Of a stretch of DNA of 64,000 nucleotides, positions 8,486 through 17,015 are shown piece after piece (positions within the stretch are counted from its first letter, which is position 1; each line of letters starts with the position of its first letter). This DNA is from Candidatus Bathyarchaeota archaeon. Its GTDB lineage: Archaea; Thermoproteota; Bathyarchaeia; Bathyarchaeales; Bathycorpusculaceae. The DNA lies in contig JAOZHW010000001.1 in the NCBI GenBank assembly GCA_026014685.1, positions 62,001 through 126,000 on the forward strand. The letters run 5' to 3'. The position numbers were made by a program, and so were the translations under genes. Below the pieces are notes generated by a model. That model did no database searches and was not told the DNA's origin. It saw only the letters and a list, made by a program, of their open reading frames with translations.

Positions 8486-9210
8486 TTATCGTGTTTTTGG
8501 TTCGATTTTGAGGGCTCGAAAACCTCTCGCAACAGGGTTAAAGGTTTCAGTCAATTTAACCTTTGTTAAAACATCTTCGGAATCAACCGCGTAACTTCTT
8601 AGTTCATGCTCACCCGAAATCAATGAAACCAACCAGACGCGGTCCTCTAAAAAGATAGGTTGACAATTCAGGGGCAACCCCAACAGCAAAGCTTCTTCCT
8701 CTTCAAGTGTTTTATGACACGCAAATAGTATTGCTTCAGCGCCCGCAGTCAACTCTGCAACCCGCACAGGCACGCTTTCTTTGCCGATTGCCAGCATGTC
8801 TAACCCGTAAAGCCGCTTGATTTCCCCCGCGGTTTTCCTCAGACGGGGCAGTATTTTGAGGATGTTTTGGCGTCCGCTTTTTGAAGCTGCATGTTGAGAA
8901 GTTCCACGGGCGAGAGGTCTTCAACGGTAACGCCGCCAAGCGTCATGTCAAGGTGCACAATGTCCGCCTTCACTTCTGCAAGGAGGCTTAAGCATAGTTC
9001 GGCTTCGTGAACAATAACTTCAAGGGTGGAATCGACTTCTCTGAATAGGGGTTGGGCAATGCGGTAAGCAGAGGGTTCACGGTACGGCGGCTCAACCAAC
9101 ACAGCAACCGACGCCACAAGAGAAACGGGTTTAAAGTATTCGTCCAGTATGGCTGCACCTGAGTCTGCCGCGATAACCTTCACTTTGGCACCTGACAAGG
9201 TAGGATACAT
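8486..9210 (-). pseudogene. Archaeal conserved protein (DUF4152-like), interrupted by one frameshift
   Basis: Two frames join into one protein of about 241 residues. The first (9210 to about 8880) reads YPTLSGAKVKVIAADSGAAI and ends just after LLNMQLQ; the second resumes as KSGRQNILKILPRLRKTAGE and runs to 8486. The switch falls at a run of five T on the plus strand (8878-8882; five A in the gene). One more A there restores a single frame. This may be a real mutation or a base lost from a homopolymer in sequencing. The length and the KADIVHLDMTLGG segment fit an archaeal family I recall as DUF4152, of unknown function. It belongs to the minus-strand run that includes rlmE and the TFE-beta-like gene. 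Confidence 0.7.
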
Positions 9211-9221
9211 TTGGGGCAGAA

Positions 9222-9851
9222 TTAGTTTTCTGTTTTACCCTTCAAGCCCAAAGCCAAAATGTATTGTTCGCTGCTTTTTGCTCGGCTTGCCTGAGGCTTA
9301 ACAATCTTAACTGATTCAAAAGTGCCTTTTACGTCTAAGATGAATTGGTCAAGTAGGTCTCCTTGGAAGACTTTGACGAAAAAGTTGCCGCCAGGTTTGA
9401 GGATGCTTTTAGCGATTTCAAGCGCTTTGGTAGCTAAGTCGATTTGGCATGCATGGTCAACTTCCCAGACGCCCGTCACGTTTGGGGCTGCGTCGGATAT
9501 GACTACGTCAGGTTTGCGAGGCAGAAAAGACAATATCTGCTCCGCGATGTCGGGCTCCGTGAGGTCAGCGACTATGGTGCGGATGTATTCCTGTGTAAAC
9601 GGCTCAATCGGTTTCAAATCGACGCCTAAGACAAAGCCGTGTTTGCCAGTCATTTTTCTGGCTGCCTGAATCCAACCGCCAGGTGCTGCCCCTAAATCCA
9701 CCACAACGTCATGCAGTTTAATGAAGCCGTACTTGTTGTTGGCTTGAACTAGTTTGTAGGTGGAGCGGCTGCGGTAGTTTTCAGCTTTAGCTTTTTTATA
9801 GTAAAACTCGTTTTTTCGCTCACGTATCCAAGCTTTCGGCGTCAGGATCAT
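9222..9851 (-). CDS. rlmE: RlmE/FtsJ-family 2'-O-methyltransferase
   Basis: A 209-residue protein with the FtsJ fold. It has the SAM-binding motif VDLGAAPGGWIQAA, the conserved RSRSTYKLVQ N-terminal segment, the ISDAAPNVTG motif with catalytic Asp and a KVFQGD segment with the later catalytic Lys. It methylates the 2'-OH of a uridine in 23S rRNA in bacteria; archaeal members do the same or act on tRNA. The start overlaps the end of the upstream TFE-beta-like gene by 32 bases, indicating translational coupling. Confidence 0.92.
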   Translation of the reverse strand: MILTPKAWIRERKNEFYYKKAKAENYRSRSTYKLVQANNKYGFIKLHDVVVDLGAAPGGWIQAARKMTGKHGFVLGVDLKPIEPFTQEYIRTIVADLTEPDIAEQILSFLPRKPDVVISDAAPNVTGVWEVDHACQIDLATKALEIAKSILKPGGNFFVKVFQGDLLDQFILDVKGTFESVKIVKPQASRAKSSEQYILALGLKGKTEN

Positions 9852-10257
9852 CCTCTGGCATGTCTGGTTCCGCTACGGCGCTTGGGCCCTCAGGAGCTGC
9901 GGGGGCTTCTTTTCCAAGGTTTAGTATCCAGTCGGTAAGTCGTGGACAGGTTTTGGGGTTTATTGTGGTTGTGGGGTCGCAGCGTGCGTTGTCTGGACAG
10001 AGCAAGCAGGGGCAATCGATGATGGTTTCTATGGATGCAGGTAAGCGCTTGGGGTAGAGACGGTATGTCCATCTGCCTTCTTGGAGCTCTTTTTCCCTGC
10101 GGATAAGCCCTTTTTCTTCGAGTTTGATGGAGACGCGGGAGCCTTCGCGGCTGCTTGCGCCGAGTTCCCGCCATAAATCTGATTGAAGCACACCCTGATA
10201 GCCTGTACCGACGACGTAGTGGAGTGCTTTCTGTTCAAGGTCGTTACGCTTTGGCAT
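9820..10257 (-). CDS. TFE-beta-like factor (winged helix plus Fe-S cysteine domain)
   Basis: A 145-residue protein. Residues about 5-70 form a winged helix (LQSDLWRELGASSREGSRVSIKLEEKGLIRR in two parts). Residues 82-104 hold five cysteines in the arrangement CPCLLCPDNARC followed by INPKTCPRLTDW. This matches the 4Fe-4S domain of archaeal TFE-beta, the homologue of RNA polymerase III subunit RPC39, which with TFE-alpha helps open promoters. The C-terminus is an acidic tail rich in Pro and Ala. It overlaps rlmE. TBP lies 30 kb away. Another Fe-S winged-helix regulator is possible but less likely. Confidence 0.75.
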   Translation of the reverse strand: MPKRNDLEQKALHYVVGTGYQGVLQSDLWRELGASSREGSRVSIKLEEKGLIRREKELQEGRWTYRLYPKRLPASIETIIDCPCLLCPDNARCDPTTTINPKTCPRLTDWILNLGKEAPAAPEGPSAVAEPDMPEDDPDAESLDT

Positions 10258-10339
10258 TTTAGGATCTTCCGAGATAATACAGTAATATAAGCGTTGGATT
10301 CACATAAAAATATGTATCCCCAACTAATTGAGGAACCTT

Positions 10340-11368
10340 ATGGTTAAAGTTCCAAAGAAATCCGCGGGCAAGTACTGCTTAGGCATCGAATCGACAGCAG
10401 ACGACTTCGGCGTCGGAATAGCTACCTTTGAAGGCGAAATTTTGGCAAATAAATCCGACAGCTACATACCCACCGAAGGCGGCATTCACCCGCGGGAAGC
10501 GGCAAGACACCACGCCGAAGTATCCGACACAGTCCTACAAGACGCCCTCTCAAAATCAGGCGTCAAAACATCCGAGTTAACCTGCATCGCCTTCTCACAA
10601 GGCCCAGGCTTGGGACCATCACTCCGTACAGGGGCCACCGTTGCACGGGCTTTGGCTTCGTATCTGGAAATCCCCTTGGTCGGCGTCAACCACTCAGTTG
10701 CTCATATAGAAATCGGTAAACTCCAAACAGGCGCCAAAGACCCAGTAACCCTGTACGCTTCGGGAGGCAACACCATGGTCACCGCTTTCGAGTCGGGGCG
10801 TTACCGTGTGTTCGGAGAAACTCTCGACATAGCCTTGGGCAACTGTCTAGATGTGTTTGCAAGGGAGGCGGGGCTTAAGCACAAGAAGGGGGTGCCGCTG
10901 GGTGCAGCTATAGAGCAGTTAGCGCTCAAAAGCAGACGGCTGATTTCTTTGCCTTACGTGGTGAAGGGTATGGATCTTTCGCTTAGCGGCTTAGTAACTG
11001 CAGCGACCACTGCGCTGAGGCGGGGTGACTGTAGCTTAGAAGATGTCTGTTACAGTTTGCAGGAGCACGCTTTCTCTATGGTTACTGAGGTTACGGAGCG
11101 GGCGTTGGCGCATACGGAGAAGAAAGAGGTGCTATTAACGGGTGGTGTAGCGGCGAATAAGCGGCTCCAAGCCATGCTCGCGGTTATCGCGGAGGAGCAT
11201 GACGCTAAATTTAGTGTGGTTCCGCTTCAATATGCAACTGACAACGGCGCCATGATTGCTTGGACAGGAACGTTGGCGTACCGCTATGGGTTGGTTACGC
11301 CGATTGATCAGAGCATGGTTAAGCTTCGTTGGCGAGTGGACAAGGTGGATGTGCCATGGATACAATAG
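10340..11368 (+). CDS. kae1: KEOPS catalytic subunit Kae1 (tRNA threonylcarbamoyladenosine synthase)
   Basis: A 342-residue ASKHA-fold protein. It begins CLGIESTADDFGVGI and carries HPREAARHHAEV with metal-binding His residues, GLGPSLRTGATVAR, GVNHSVAHIEIG, LYASGGNTM and LTGGVAANKRLQ. It transfers the threonylcarbamoyl group to A37 of ANN-decoding tRNAs within KEOPS. I chose the ATG at 10340, with GAGG six bases upstream; a TTG at 10328 is possible. It overlaps bud32 by 13 bases, and Pcc1 of the same complex is encoded 4 kb away. Confidence 0.97.
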   Translation: MVKVPKKSAGKYCLGIESTADDFGVGIATFEGEILANKSDSYIPTEGGIHPREAARHHAEVSDTVLQDALSKSGVKTSELTCIAFSQGPGLGPSLRTGATVARALASYLEIPLVGVNHSVAHIEIGKLQTGAKDPVTLYASGGNTMVTAFESGRYRVFGETLDIALGNCLDVFAREAGLKHKKGVPLGAAIEQLALKSRRLISLPYVVKGMDLSLSGLVTAATTALRRGDCSLEDVCYSLQEHAFSMVTEVTERALAHTEKKEVLLTGGVAANKRLQAMLAVIAEEHDAKFSVVPLQYATDNGAMIAWTGTLAYRYGLVTPIDQSMVKLRWRVDKVDVPWIQ

Positions 11369-12024
11369 ACAAAACCCCCCAAGCCAAACTGCTCAAAAAG
11401 GGTGCAGAAGCTAGCCTGTTCCTTACAGATTGGTATGGACGCAAAGCAATAATCAAAATCCGCATACCTAAACTCTACCGCCCCACCGAGCTTGACCAGC
11501 AAATCCGCGCCTACCGCACCGTGCATGAGCCACAGTTGATGCATGAAGCAAAAGCTGCAGGAGTGTCGACGCCTTTGATTTATATGGTTAACGTGGCTGA
11601 ATCCAAGATAATCATGCAGTACATCGAGGGCGAGCGGGTTAAAGAGTTGCTGAACAAAGCAGAGAAAAGCAGCCGCCAAGCCCTATGCATAAAAATAGGT
11701 GAATCCGTAGCTTATCTACACAAATATGGTTTAATTCACGGCGATTTAACTACTTCAAACATGATTAAAGCCTTAAACGGCAGAATCTACTTCATAGACT
11801 TTGGTTTAGGCGAAAAAAGCACGGAAATCGAATCTCAAGGCGTCGATTTACACCTGCTTAAACGTGCATTGCAGAGTACACATTTTGGGTTTTGGGAAGA
11901 ATGCTTCAAGAGCGTTCTGTGCGGCTACAGCTCAGTTCGGGGTGTCGAGTGTGCGGAAAAGGTTTATGAGAAAATCCGCGAGATAGAGAGGCGTGGCCGC
12001 TATGTCGAAGAGCGCAAACAATAA
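11356..12024 (+). CDS. bud32: KEOPS kinase/ATPase subunit Bud32
   Basis: A 222-residue small atypical kinase. It has KGAEASLFLTDW as the nucleotide loop, the lysine in AIIKIRIPKLYR, the family-specific LYRPTELD segment, IHGDLTTSNMI as catalytic loop and FIDFGLG in place of DFG. Bud32 acts as the ATPase partner of Kae1. The ATG lies inside the end of kae1, a typical archaeal arrangement; in some archaea the two are fused. It overlaps rdgB by 23 bases. Confidence 0.97.
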   Translation: MDTIDKTPQAKLLKKGAEASLFLTDWYGRKAIIKIRIPKLYRPTELDQQIRAYRTVHEPQLMHEAKAAGVSTPLIYMVNVAESKIIMQYIEGERVKELLNKAEKSSRQALCIKIGESVAYLHKYGLIHGDLTTSNMIKALNGRIYFIDFGLGEKSTEIESQGVDLHLLKRALQSTHFGFWEECFKSVLCGYSSVRGVECAEKVYEKIREIERRGRYVEERKQ

Positions 12025-12613
12025 GTTTACTTTGAAAGGCAGAGTCGTGTTTTTCGCAACAGGCAACGTCAACAAGTTCAACGAAGCCAGAAGTATCCTT
12101 GGAGCACGCGGAGTCGCCGTCGGCATGCTCAAACTCAAAGGCGACGAAATCCAAAGCGACAGCCTCCAAGAAATAGCCGAAAAAAGCGTCCAAAACGCCT
12201 ACAAACACTGCCATCTGCCGATTTTTGTTGAAGACGCAGGCCTATTCATCGACACACTCAACGGCTTTCCCGGTCCATACGCAGCCTACGTTTACAAAAC
12301 TATCCACAACAGCGGCATCCTCAAACTCATGAAAGGCGAAAAAAACCGCAAAGCCACCTTCCAATCAATCATCTCCTACTGCGACGACCAAAACACCATC
12401 GATCCCCTGAGCTTCTACGGTGAATCCAAAGGAAAAATCACCACTAAAGAGCGGATTGAGCAGGGCAAATCGGGCTTCGGCTTCGACCCCATCTTCCAAC
12501 CAGAAGGCAGCAACAAAACCTTCGCCCAAATGACCATCGAAGAAAAAAACGGTTACTCGCATCGGGCGAATGCCATCCGCAAATTCGCCGAGTGGTACAC
12601 AGTGCAACGTTGA
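12002..12613 (+). CDS. rdgB: Non-canonical purine NTP pyrophosphatase (RdgB/HAM1 family)
   Basis: A 203-residue protein with the signature FFATGNVNKFNEA at the N-terminus, VEDAGLFIDTLNGFPGPYAAYV in the middle and GFGFDPIFQPEGSNKTFAQM near the C-terminus. It hydrolyses XTP, ITP and dITP to monophosphates, cleaning nucleotide pools. I chose the ATG at 12002 over a GTG nine bases earlier. It is third in the kae1-bud32 operon. Confidence 0.96.
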   Translation: MSKSANNKFTLKGRVVFFATGNVNKFNEARSILGARGVAVGMLKLKGDEIQSDSLQEIAEKSVQNAYKHCHLPIFVEDAGLFIDTLNGFPGPYAAYVYKTIHNSGILKLMKGEKNRKATFQSIISYCDDQNTIDPLSFYGESKGKITTKERIEQGKSGFGFDPIFQPEGSNKTFAQMTIEEKNGYSHRANAIRKFAEWYTVQR

Positions 12614-12669
12614 GTTAAACAAAGTATTATATCTCTGGTATATCCAATACCACTTTTAGGGTACAGGGC

Positions 12670-13170
12670 ATGAATAGGCGCGAACGTAGAAGCGACCCCT
12701 GGTATGAGGGACTAATCACGGCGTTAGCCGTCGGCGGCTTTCTAATCATATTTGCAGTAGTATTCGGGTTAACCCCAGGTGTCCCACAGAAATTCGGCGA
12801 ATTCTTCAGCGACCTAACTGCACAAACATACCCCGTCGGCAACGGCACCCTGCTCCTCCCCGCACCCGCCCACCCAGCCCAACACATCGAAGTCTACAAC
12901 ACGGTGTTCAATTTTGCTTTGGCAACGGCGCTTTTGCAAGCCGCGATTTTGGCTCTGAGGGTTTGGGCTCATTCGAGGATTGGAAAGGTAGCGGAAACTG
13001 TGGGTAACATGGTTTTCTGGGCAGGAGCCTCCACCGTGACAAACGTGTTTCTGTTGGCTGGAACTTTAACGGGGTGGTTCACGTTTTGGGCAATCCTAAT
13101 CATCCTTGCAGGTGTATCGCTCATAACCCAGTTCGTAATACGCATAGTTGCCCACCGAATCCACCGTTAA
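12670..13170 (+). CDS. Hypothetical membrane protein
   Basis: A 166-residue protein I do not recognise. The start is basic (MNRRERRSDPWYEG). Four hydrophobic segments follow: residues about 16-38, 76-97, 110-133 and 135-157. A loop of about 35 residues after the first helix is rich in Pro and Ala. It starts 56 bases after rdgB and could share its transcript. Its end lies just before the S15 promoter. Confidence 0.6.
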   Translation: MNRRERRSDPWYEGLITALAVGGFLIIFAVVFGLTPGVPQKFGEFFSDLTAQTYPVGNGTLLLPAPAHPAQHIEVYNTVFNFALATALLQAAILALRVWAHSRIGKVAETVGNMVFWAGASTVTNVFLLAGTLTGWFTFWAILIILAGVSLITQFVIRIVAHRIHR

Positions 13171-13210
13171 AAGCCGATGTCAACCCATTTTTTGGGGCTT
13201 GGACTAGTTA

Positions 13211-13220
13211 CTTTTAAATA
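13211..13220 (+). promoter_or_regulatory. TATA box of the ribosomal protein S15 gene
   Basis: CTTTTAAATA lies 39 bases before the S15 ATG. With the usual archaeal spacing of about 25 bases from TATA to the start of transcription, the leader would be about 15-20 bases long and would contain the GGTG element just before the ATG. Confidence 0.5.
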
Positions 13221-13258
13221 TCTGTGCGGTGTGGTTTAGGTGCACAATAGGTGTAACG

Positions 13259-13699
13259 ATGCCAAAGCAAGAAAGTGGAAAATCCCATTCAATTCGTCCA
13301 GTCAGCAGGCGCCCACCCAGCTGGTGCAAGTACCAGCCTGAAGAAGTAGAAGCCTTCATCATAAAACTCGCCAAAGAAGGCCACAACATGAGTTCAATAG
13401 GCACCATTCTACGCGACCAATACGCCATCCCACTCGTCAAACCCATCACAGGCAAAAGCATAAGCGACACCCTCAAAGCCGCAGGCTTAACACCCGCCAT
13501 GCCCGAAGACCTTGCTAACCTCATGAAAAAAGCCCAAGCCATGGCAGTCCACATGGACAAAAACAAAAAAGACCTCCACAACAAACGCAACATGCAAATC
13601 ATCGAAGCCCGCATCCACAAACTCAGCCGCTACTACAAACGTGAAGGCATACTCGATAAGAAGTTTAAGTACGAAGCAAAAATCGCTTCAGTAACCTAA
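13259..13699 (+). CDS. rps15: 30S ribosomal protein S15 (uS15)
   Basis: A 146-residue protein, the archaeal/eukaryotic long form. It has the N-terminal extension RPVSRRPPSWCKY, the EVEAFIIKLAKEGHNMSSIG segment and the core HNKRNMQIIEARIHKLSRYYKREG. It binds 16S rRNA in the small subunit platform. The start is the ATG at 13259, which directly begins the conserved MPKQ segment. Confidence 0.97.
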   Translation: MPKQESGKSHSIRPVSRRPPSWCKYQPEEVEAFIIKLAKEGHNMSSIGTILRDQYAIPLVKPITGKSISDTLKAAGLTPAMPEDLANLMKKAQAMAVHMDKNKKDLHNKRNMQIIEARIHKLSRYYKREGILDKKFKYEAKIASVT

Positions 13700-13790
13700 A
13701 CAGCTTCTTTCTTCAAAACTAATTTTATTCTTTTAGTTGATACGCCAGCTTTAAATCTAATCAGCCCTACATTTTGCAGAAGTGACCTGC

Positions 13791-15260
13791 ATGGCGCAGC
13801 CGCAACCCGAAAGCATCCAGAAATTCTTAACCCAAGCCAACGAAGCAGCCAAAGTAATCACCGAAACCGCCCAAAAAGACGGCTTCATCAGCTGCTTTAG
13901 CCACCTTGACGCCGACGGAGTAGCCGCAGCAGGCGTCATATGCAAAATGCTCCATCGCCTAGACGCACGATTCCGCATGCGCGTTATGCAGTGGGTTGAT
14001 GACAAGATCATCGCGGAAGTCACCGCCGACAAACCCCAACTCGTCATCCTAACAGACTTCGGCAGCGGCTACCTCGACTTGCTCAACGAGAAAATCCCCA
14101 ACAACAAAATCGTCATCCTCGACCACCACCAAATCACTGGAGCAACAACTAACCCTAACTTCACCATGCTTAACCCACACGTTTACGGCATAGACGGCGC
14201 CACAGAAGTCAGCGGCTCAGGCGTCGCCTACTTCGCAGCCAAAGCAGTGAACCAAGCAAACGTGGACTGCGCCCCCATCGCAATCGTTGGCGCATTGGGC
14301 GACATGCAAGACAAGTACGAGCAGCGCAGCCTCAAAGGCTTAAACGAGTTAATCGTAAACGACGCCGTAGCCGCGGGGTTGCTTAAAGTCGACAAAGACC
14401 TCACCTTTTTCGGTAGAGAAACCCGACCCATCCACCGCATGCTCGCAACAACCACCAACCCCTTCATCCCAGGTTTAAGCGGACAAGAAACGGAATCTCT
14501 AAACTTCGTCACAAACTTGGGCATTCCCCTAAAGCAAGGCGACAAACTCCGCTCACTATGCGACCTAAACGATGAAGAACGCAAAAAGTTGTGCTCGGCG
14601 CTGGCTGACTACCTCTTATCTAAAGGGCTACATTTGGAAGTTGAAAACCTCATCGGTCACGTCTACGTTTTCACTAAAGAAGAACCCAACACCGCCCTGC
14701 GAGACGGCAGAGAATTCTCGGTGCTGCTCAATTCCACGGGCCGCATGGATCGCCCCAGCTTAGGCATAGCCATCTGTATGGGAGACCGCAAAGCAGCCTT
14801 AGAGGAATCAAACAAAATCCTCGAAGACTACCGAAAAAGCATCAACAAATACCTCGGCTGGGTCAGCGAAAAGCCTGAGCGCCTACGAGAGTACCAAAAC
14901 ATTTACGTGATCTACGGCGAGGATCAGATTAACGAGAAAATAATCGGCACCGTCTCAAGCATCCTCGTATCCACCTTACCCAACAATCTCAAACCACTCC
15001 TCGCATTCGCCAACATTCAAGCCGAAAATGCAGCCAAATTTTCAGGCAGAACCACCGAAGCCGCACTAATGAAGGGTGTGAACCTCGGCGACGTGATGCG
15101 ACTGGCTTCTGAGGCGCATGGCGGCAAAGGCGGCGGACACAACATCGCTGCTGGCTCGCAGGTTCCGCTGGATAAGGTGGAGGCGTTCATTAAAACCGCA
15201 GACGAACTTGTTGGGCGGCAGTTAAAGGGTGAGAAGCTTGGAAGCGACAATCACACTTGA
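13791..15260 (+). CDS. DHH-family RecJ-like exonuclease (GAN-like)
   Basis: A 489-residue DHH/DHHA1 phosphoesterase. Motif I is SHLDADGVAAAG, motif II lies in LTDFGSG and motif III is ILDHHQ, giving the Mn-binding active site. The C-terminal DHHA1 domain ends with AHGGKGGGHNIAAGS. Archaeal members include the GINS-associated nuclease of the replisome and RNA-degrading relatives. I chose the ATG at 13791. It overlaps pcc1 by 32 bases, so replication/repair and KEOPS genes are translationally coupled here. Confidence 0.9.
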   Translation: MAQPQPESIQKFLTQANEAAKVITETAQKDGFISCFSHLDADGVAAAGVICKMLHRLDARFRMRVMQWVDDKIIAEVTADKPQLVILTDFGSGYLDLLNEKIPNNKIVILDHHQITGATTNPNFTMLNPHVYGIDGATEVSGSGVAYFAAKAVNQANVDCAPIAIVGALGDMQDKYEQRSLKGLNELIVNDAVAAGLLKVDKDLTFFGRETRPIHRMLATTTNPFIPGLSGQETESLNFVTNLGIPLKQGDKLRSLCDLNDEERKKLCSALADYLLSKGLHLEVENLIGHVYVFTKEEPNTALRDGREFSVLLNSTGRMDRPSLGIAICMGDRKAALEESNKILEDYRKSINKYLGWVSEKPERLREYQNIYVIYGEDQINEKIIGTVSSILVSTLPNNLKPLLAFANIQAENAAKFSGRTTEAALMKGVNLGDVMRLASEAHGGKGGGHNIAAGSQVPLDKVEAFIKTADELVGRQLKGEKLGSDNHT

Positions 15261-15489
15261 ATACCCCGATGTCAAGATGGCGAAGGCTGTTGCGGCGGCG
15301 GTTTCACCTGACAACCTCAAAACCCCCAAAGGATTAAGGGTAAAAACCACTTTAGAAGACCACAGCGTTGTAACTCAGATTGAATGCAGCGGCAAACTGG
15401 CTACGTTCACTGCAACCATAGACGACCTGCTTTTCTGCGCCCAAACAGCCGAAAAAACCCTGCAAACAATGAACAGAACAAAGCACTAG
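15229..15489 (+). CDS. pcc1: KEOPS subunit Pcc1
   Basis: An 86-residue protein of the Pcc1 family: LEATITLEYPDVKMAKAVAAA, a mid-segment of SPDNLKTPKGLRVKT, and the C-terminal ATIDDLLFCAQTAEKTL helix. Pcc1 dimerises and holds Kae1 in the KEOPS complex. The GTG at 15229 or the TTG at 15238 may be the start; both lie inside the end of the RecJ-like gene. It ends 4 bases into the convergent GltB2-like gene. Confidence 0.88.
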   Translation: MRSLEATITLEYPDVKMAKAVAAAVSPDNLKTPKGLRVKTTLEDHSVVTQIECSGKLATFTATIDDLLFCAQTAEKTLQTMNRTKH

Positions 15490-16754
15490 TTGCTTTTGGG
15501 TTTGCCATCAAGCCAGTTAACCCCAGTTAACTCCGCCAAATCCCGCTTGAGCGCCACAAGGTCTTCCTTCCCCAACAGCCGAACATCATTTTTCCCCACA
15601 ATTCTCGCATAATTCGCCATTTCCCGAGTGGAAACCGTCATAAAGTTGGTTAATCGCCTGATACCTTCCGCTACATCTAGCCGCTCAAGCAACACGGGGT
15701 CGTTTGTAGTTACTCCTGTAGGGCAGAGTCCTGTGTGGCAAACGCGGTACTGTTGACAGTTTATGGCAATCAAAGCAGCGGTGCCGATGTACACGGCGTC
15801 TGCACCTAACGCAAGGCACTTAGCGAAGTCAGCAGACGACCTCAAACCGCCTCCAGCAATCAAAGTGAGGCTGTCCCGTTTCCCAATTTTCCTCAAGTGC
15901 CTATCAGCTCGAGGCAACGCAGCAACAAGGGGCAACCCAACATGTTCCCGCACAAAAAGCTCCGTTGCACCCGTTCCCGCTCCAAAGCCGTCAAGCGCAA
16001 TAAAATCCACCCCGCACTCGGCAAGCATCTCCACGTCGGCTTCTACGTTGCCGCAGCCGATTTTAGCTCCAACAGGAACGCCCCCAGTAGTCTCCTTTAG
16101 CCACCGCACCTTCTCTTTAAGCTCCAAGCTATTGGTGATGTCGGGGTGATGAGCAGGAGTAAATTCGTCCTCGCCTTCTTTTCGCCCAAAAAGCGCCGCC
16201 ACTTCCCCAGTCATTTTTGAACCCGGCAAACGACTCAACCAACCCGGATACGCACCTTGCCCGAAGCGGATTTCCACCCCTGAACACCGCTTTAGAGCGT
16301 TTTGGGCAGATTCAAACCTTATTGGCGAGTACTGTATGATAAGGTGTTTTTGGGCTAACTCTATCTCTTCGGGAAGCACAACGTCTTCACCAGAGTTAAC
16401 GGCGACATTGAGTTTTGAAGCAACGGTTGCCAAAATGAGGCGGATTTTTTTGGAGACTGCACCGTAACTCATACCGCTAAACATTATGGGAGTTGATGCT
16501 TTGAGGGGGCTGGCTGCTTTTGGTCCTATGACGATTTCGGTGTTGACTTTTTCGTCTATGTTAAGGGGGATTCTTTGTACTTGGGCGGGCACGAAATGCA
16601 GGTCTTGAAGGGAGAAGGGCATTTTTTTGATTGAACCCATCGAGGACAGGGGGCTGTCACCTTTGTCTGCAACCCTGCTTAAGTCAACCATTGCCTGGTA
16701 GTTTTCTTCGTCTTCCCCTAAAGATTTCTTGCGAAAATCAACCAACCAGTTCAC
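15486..16754 (-). CDS. GltB2-like FMN/Fe-S protein (stand-alone glutamate synthase central domain)
   Basis: A 422-residue protein equivalent to the FMN-binding barrel of the glutamate synthase large subunit. Seen are IMFSGMSYGAVSKK, GVEIRFGQGAYPGW, GAKIGCGNVEADVEML, ALDGFGAGTGATELF, LIAGGGLRSSADFAKC and the cluster CHTGLCPTGVTTNDP that binds 3Fe-4S. There is no amidotransferase domain. In archaea such proteins may work with separate glutaminase and reductase subunits. NfnB, a GltD-like protein, lies at 22347, but no physical link is shown. Confidence 0.88.
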   Translation of the reverse strand: MNWLVDFRKKSLGEDEENYQAMVDLSRVADKGDSPLSSMGSIKKMPFSLQDLHFVPAQVQRIPLNIDEKVNTEIVIGPKAASPLKASTPIMFSGMSYGAVSKKIRLILATVASKLNVAVNSGEDVVLPEEIELAQKHLIIQYSPIRFESAQNALKRCSGVEIRFGQGAYPGWLSRLPGSKMTGEVAALFGRKEGEDEFTPAHHPDITNSLELKEKVRWLKETTGGVPVGAKIGCGNVEADVEMLAECGVDFIALDGFGAGTGATELFVREHVGLPLVAALPRADRHLRKIGKRDSLTLIAGGGLRSSADFAKCLALGADAVYIGTAALIAINCQQYRVCHTGLCPTGVTTNDPVLLERLDVAEGIRRLTNFMTVSTREMANYARIVGKNDVRLLGKEDLVALKRDLAELTGVNWLDGKPKSN

Positions 16755-16840
16755 CTACTACACGCATAACAGATGAGGAAGAACTAAACCGATTATTTAA
16801 CCGTTAAAAAAGCTAGAAAACAGCAAAGCCTCTTTTTTTC

Positions 16841-16924
16841 TTTAAATAAGGGAGGGGAGGTCAGCACTGAGACGTCGCGTGATTCCAGCAGGTACGGATA
16901 CGGAAGCGTATGCGCCCCAAAATA
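16841..16924 (+). repeat. Dispersed TATA/purine repeat, copy A (full form)
   Basis: Eighty-four bases that recur, with about six differences, on the minus strand at 41458-41542. The first 43 bases also recur exactly on the minus strand at 59082-59124. The element begins with a TATA-like TTTAAATA, then GGGAGGGGAGG, then a segment containing GACGTCGCGTGAT. The last part can fold: GG-CG-ATACG pairs with CGTAT-CG-CC around a short loop. It lies in the divergent gap between the GltB2-like gene and the gene at 17016. It could be the promoter and 5' end of a small RNA, or a mobile repeat. Confidence 0.75.
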
Positions 16925-17015
16925 AGGAGCCATAGAAAAATCATGGCTTCACCAGCGTTGTGATGGAAATAATTTATTAGGTGTTTAGGGTACTTAGGGT
17001 TGAGAGGGAAGCGCC

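Noticed and set aside
16841-16883. G-quadruplex formed by the purine run of the repeats
   Set aside because: Only two runs of three or more G are present in most copies, too few for a stable four-run structure.
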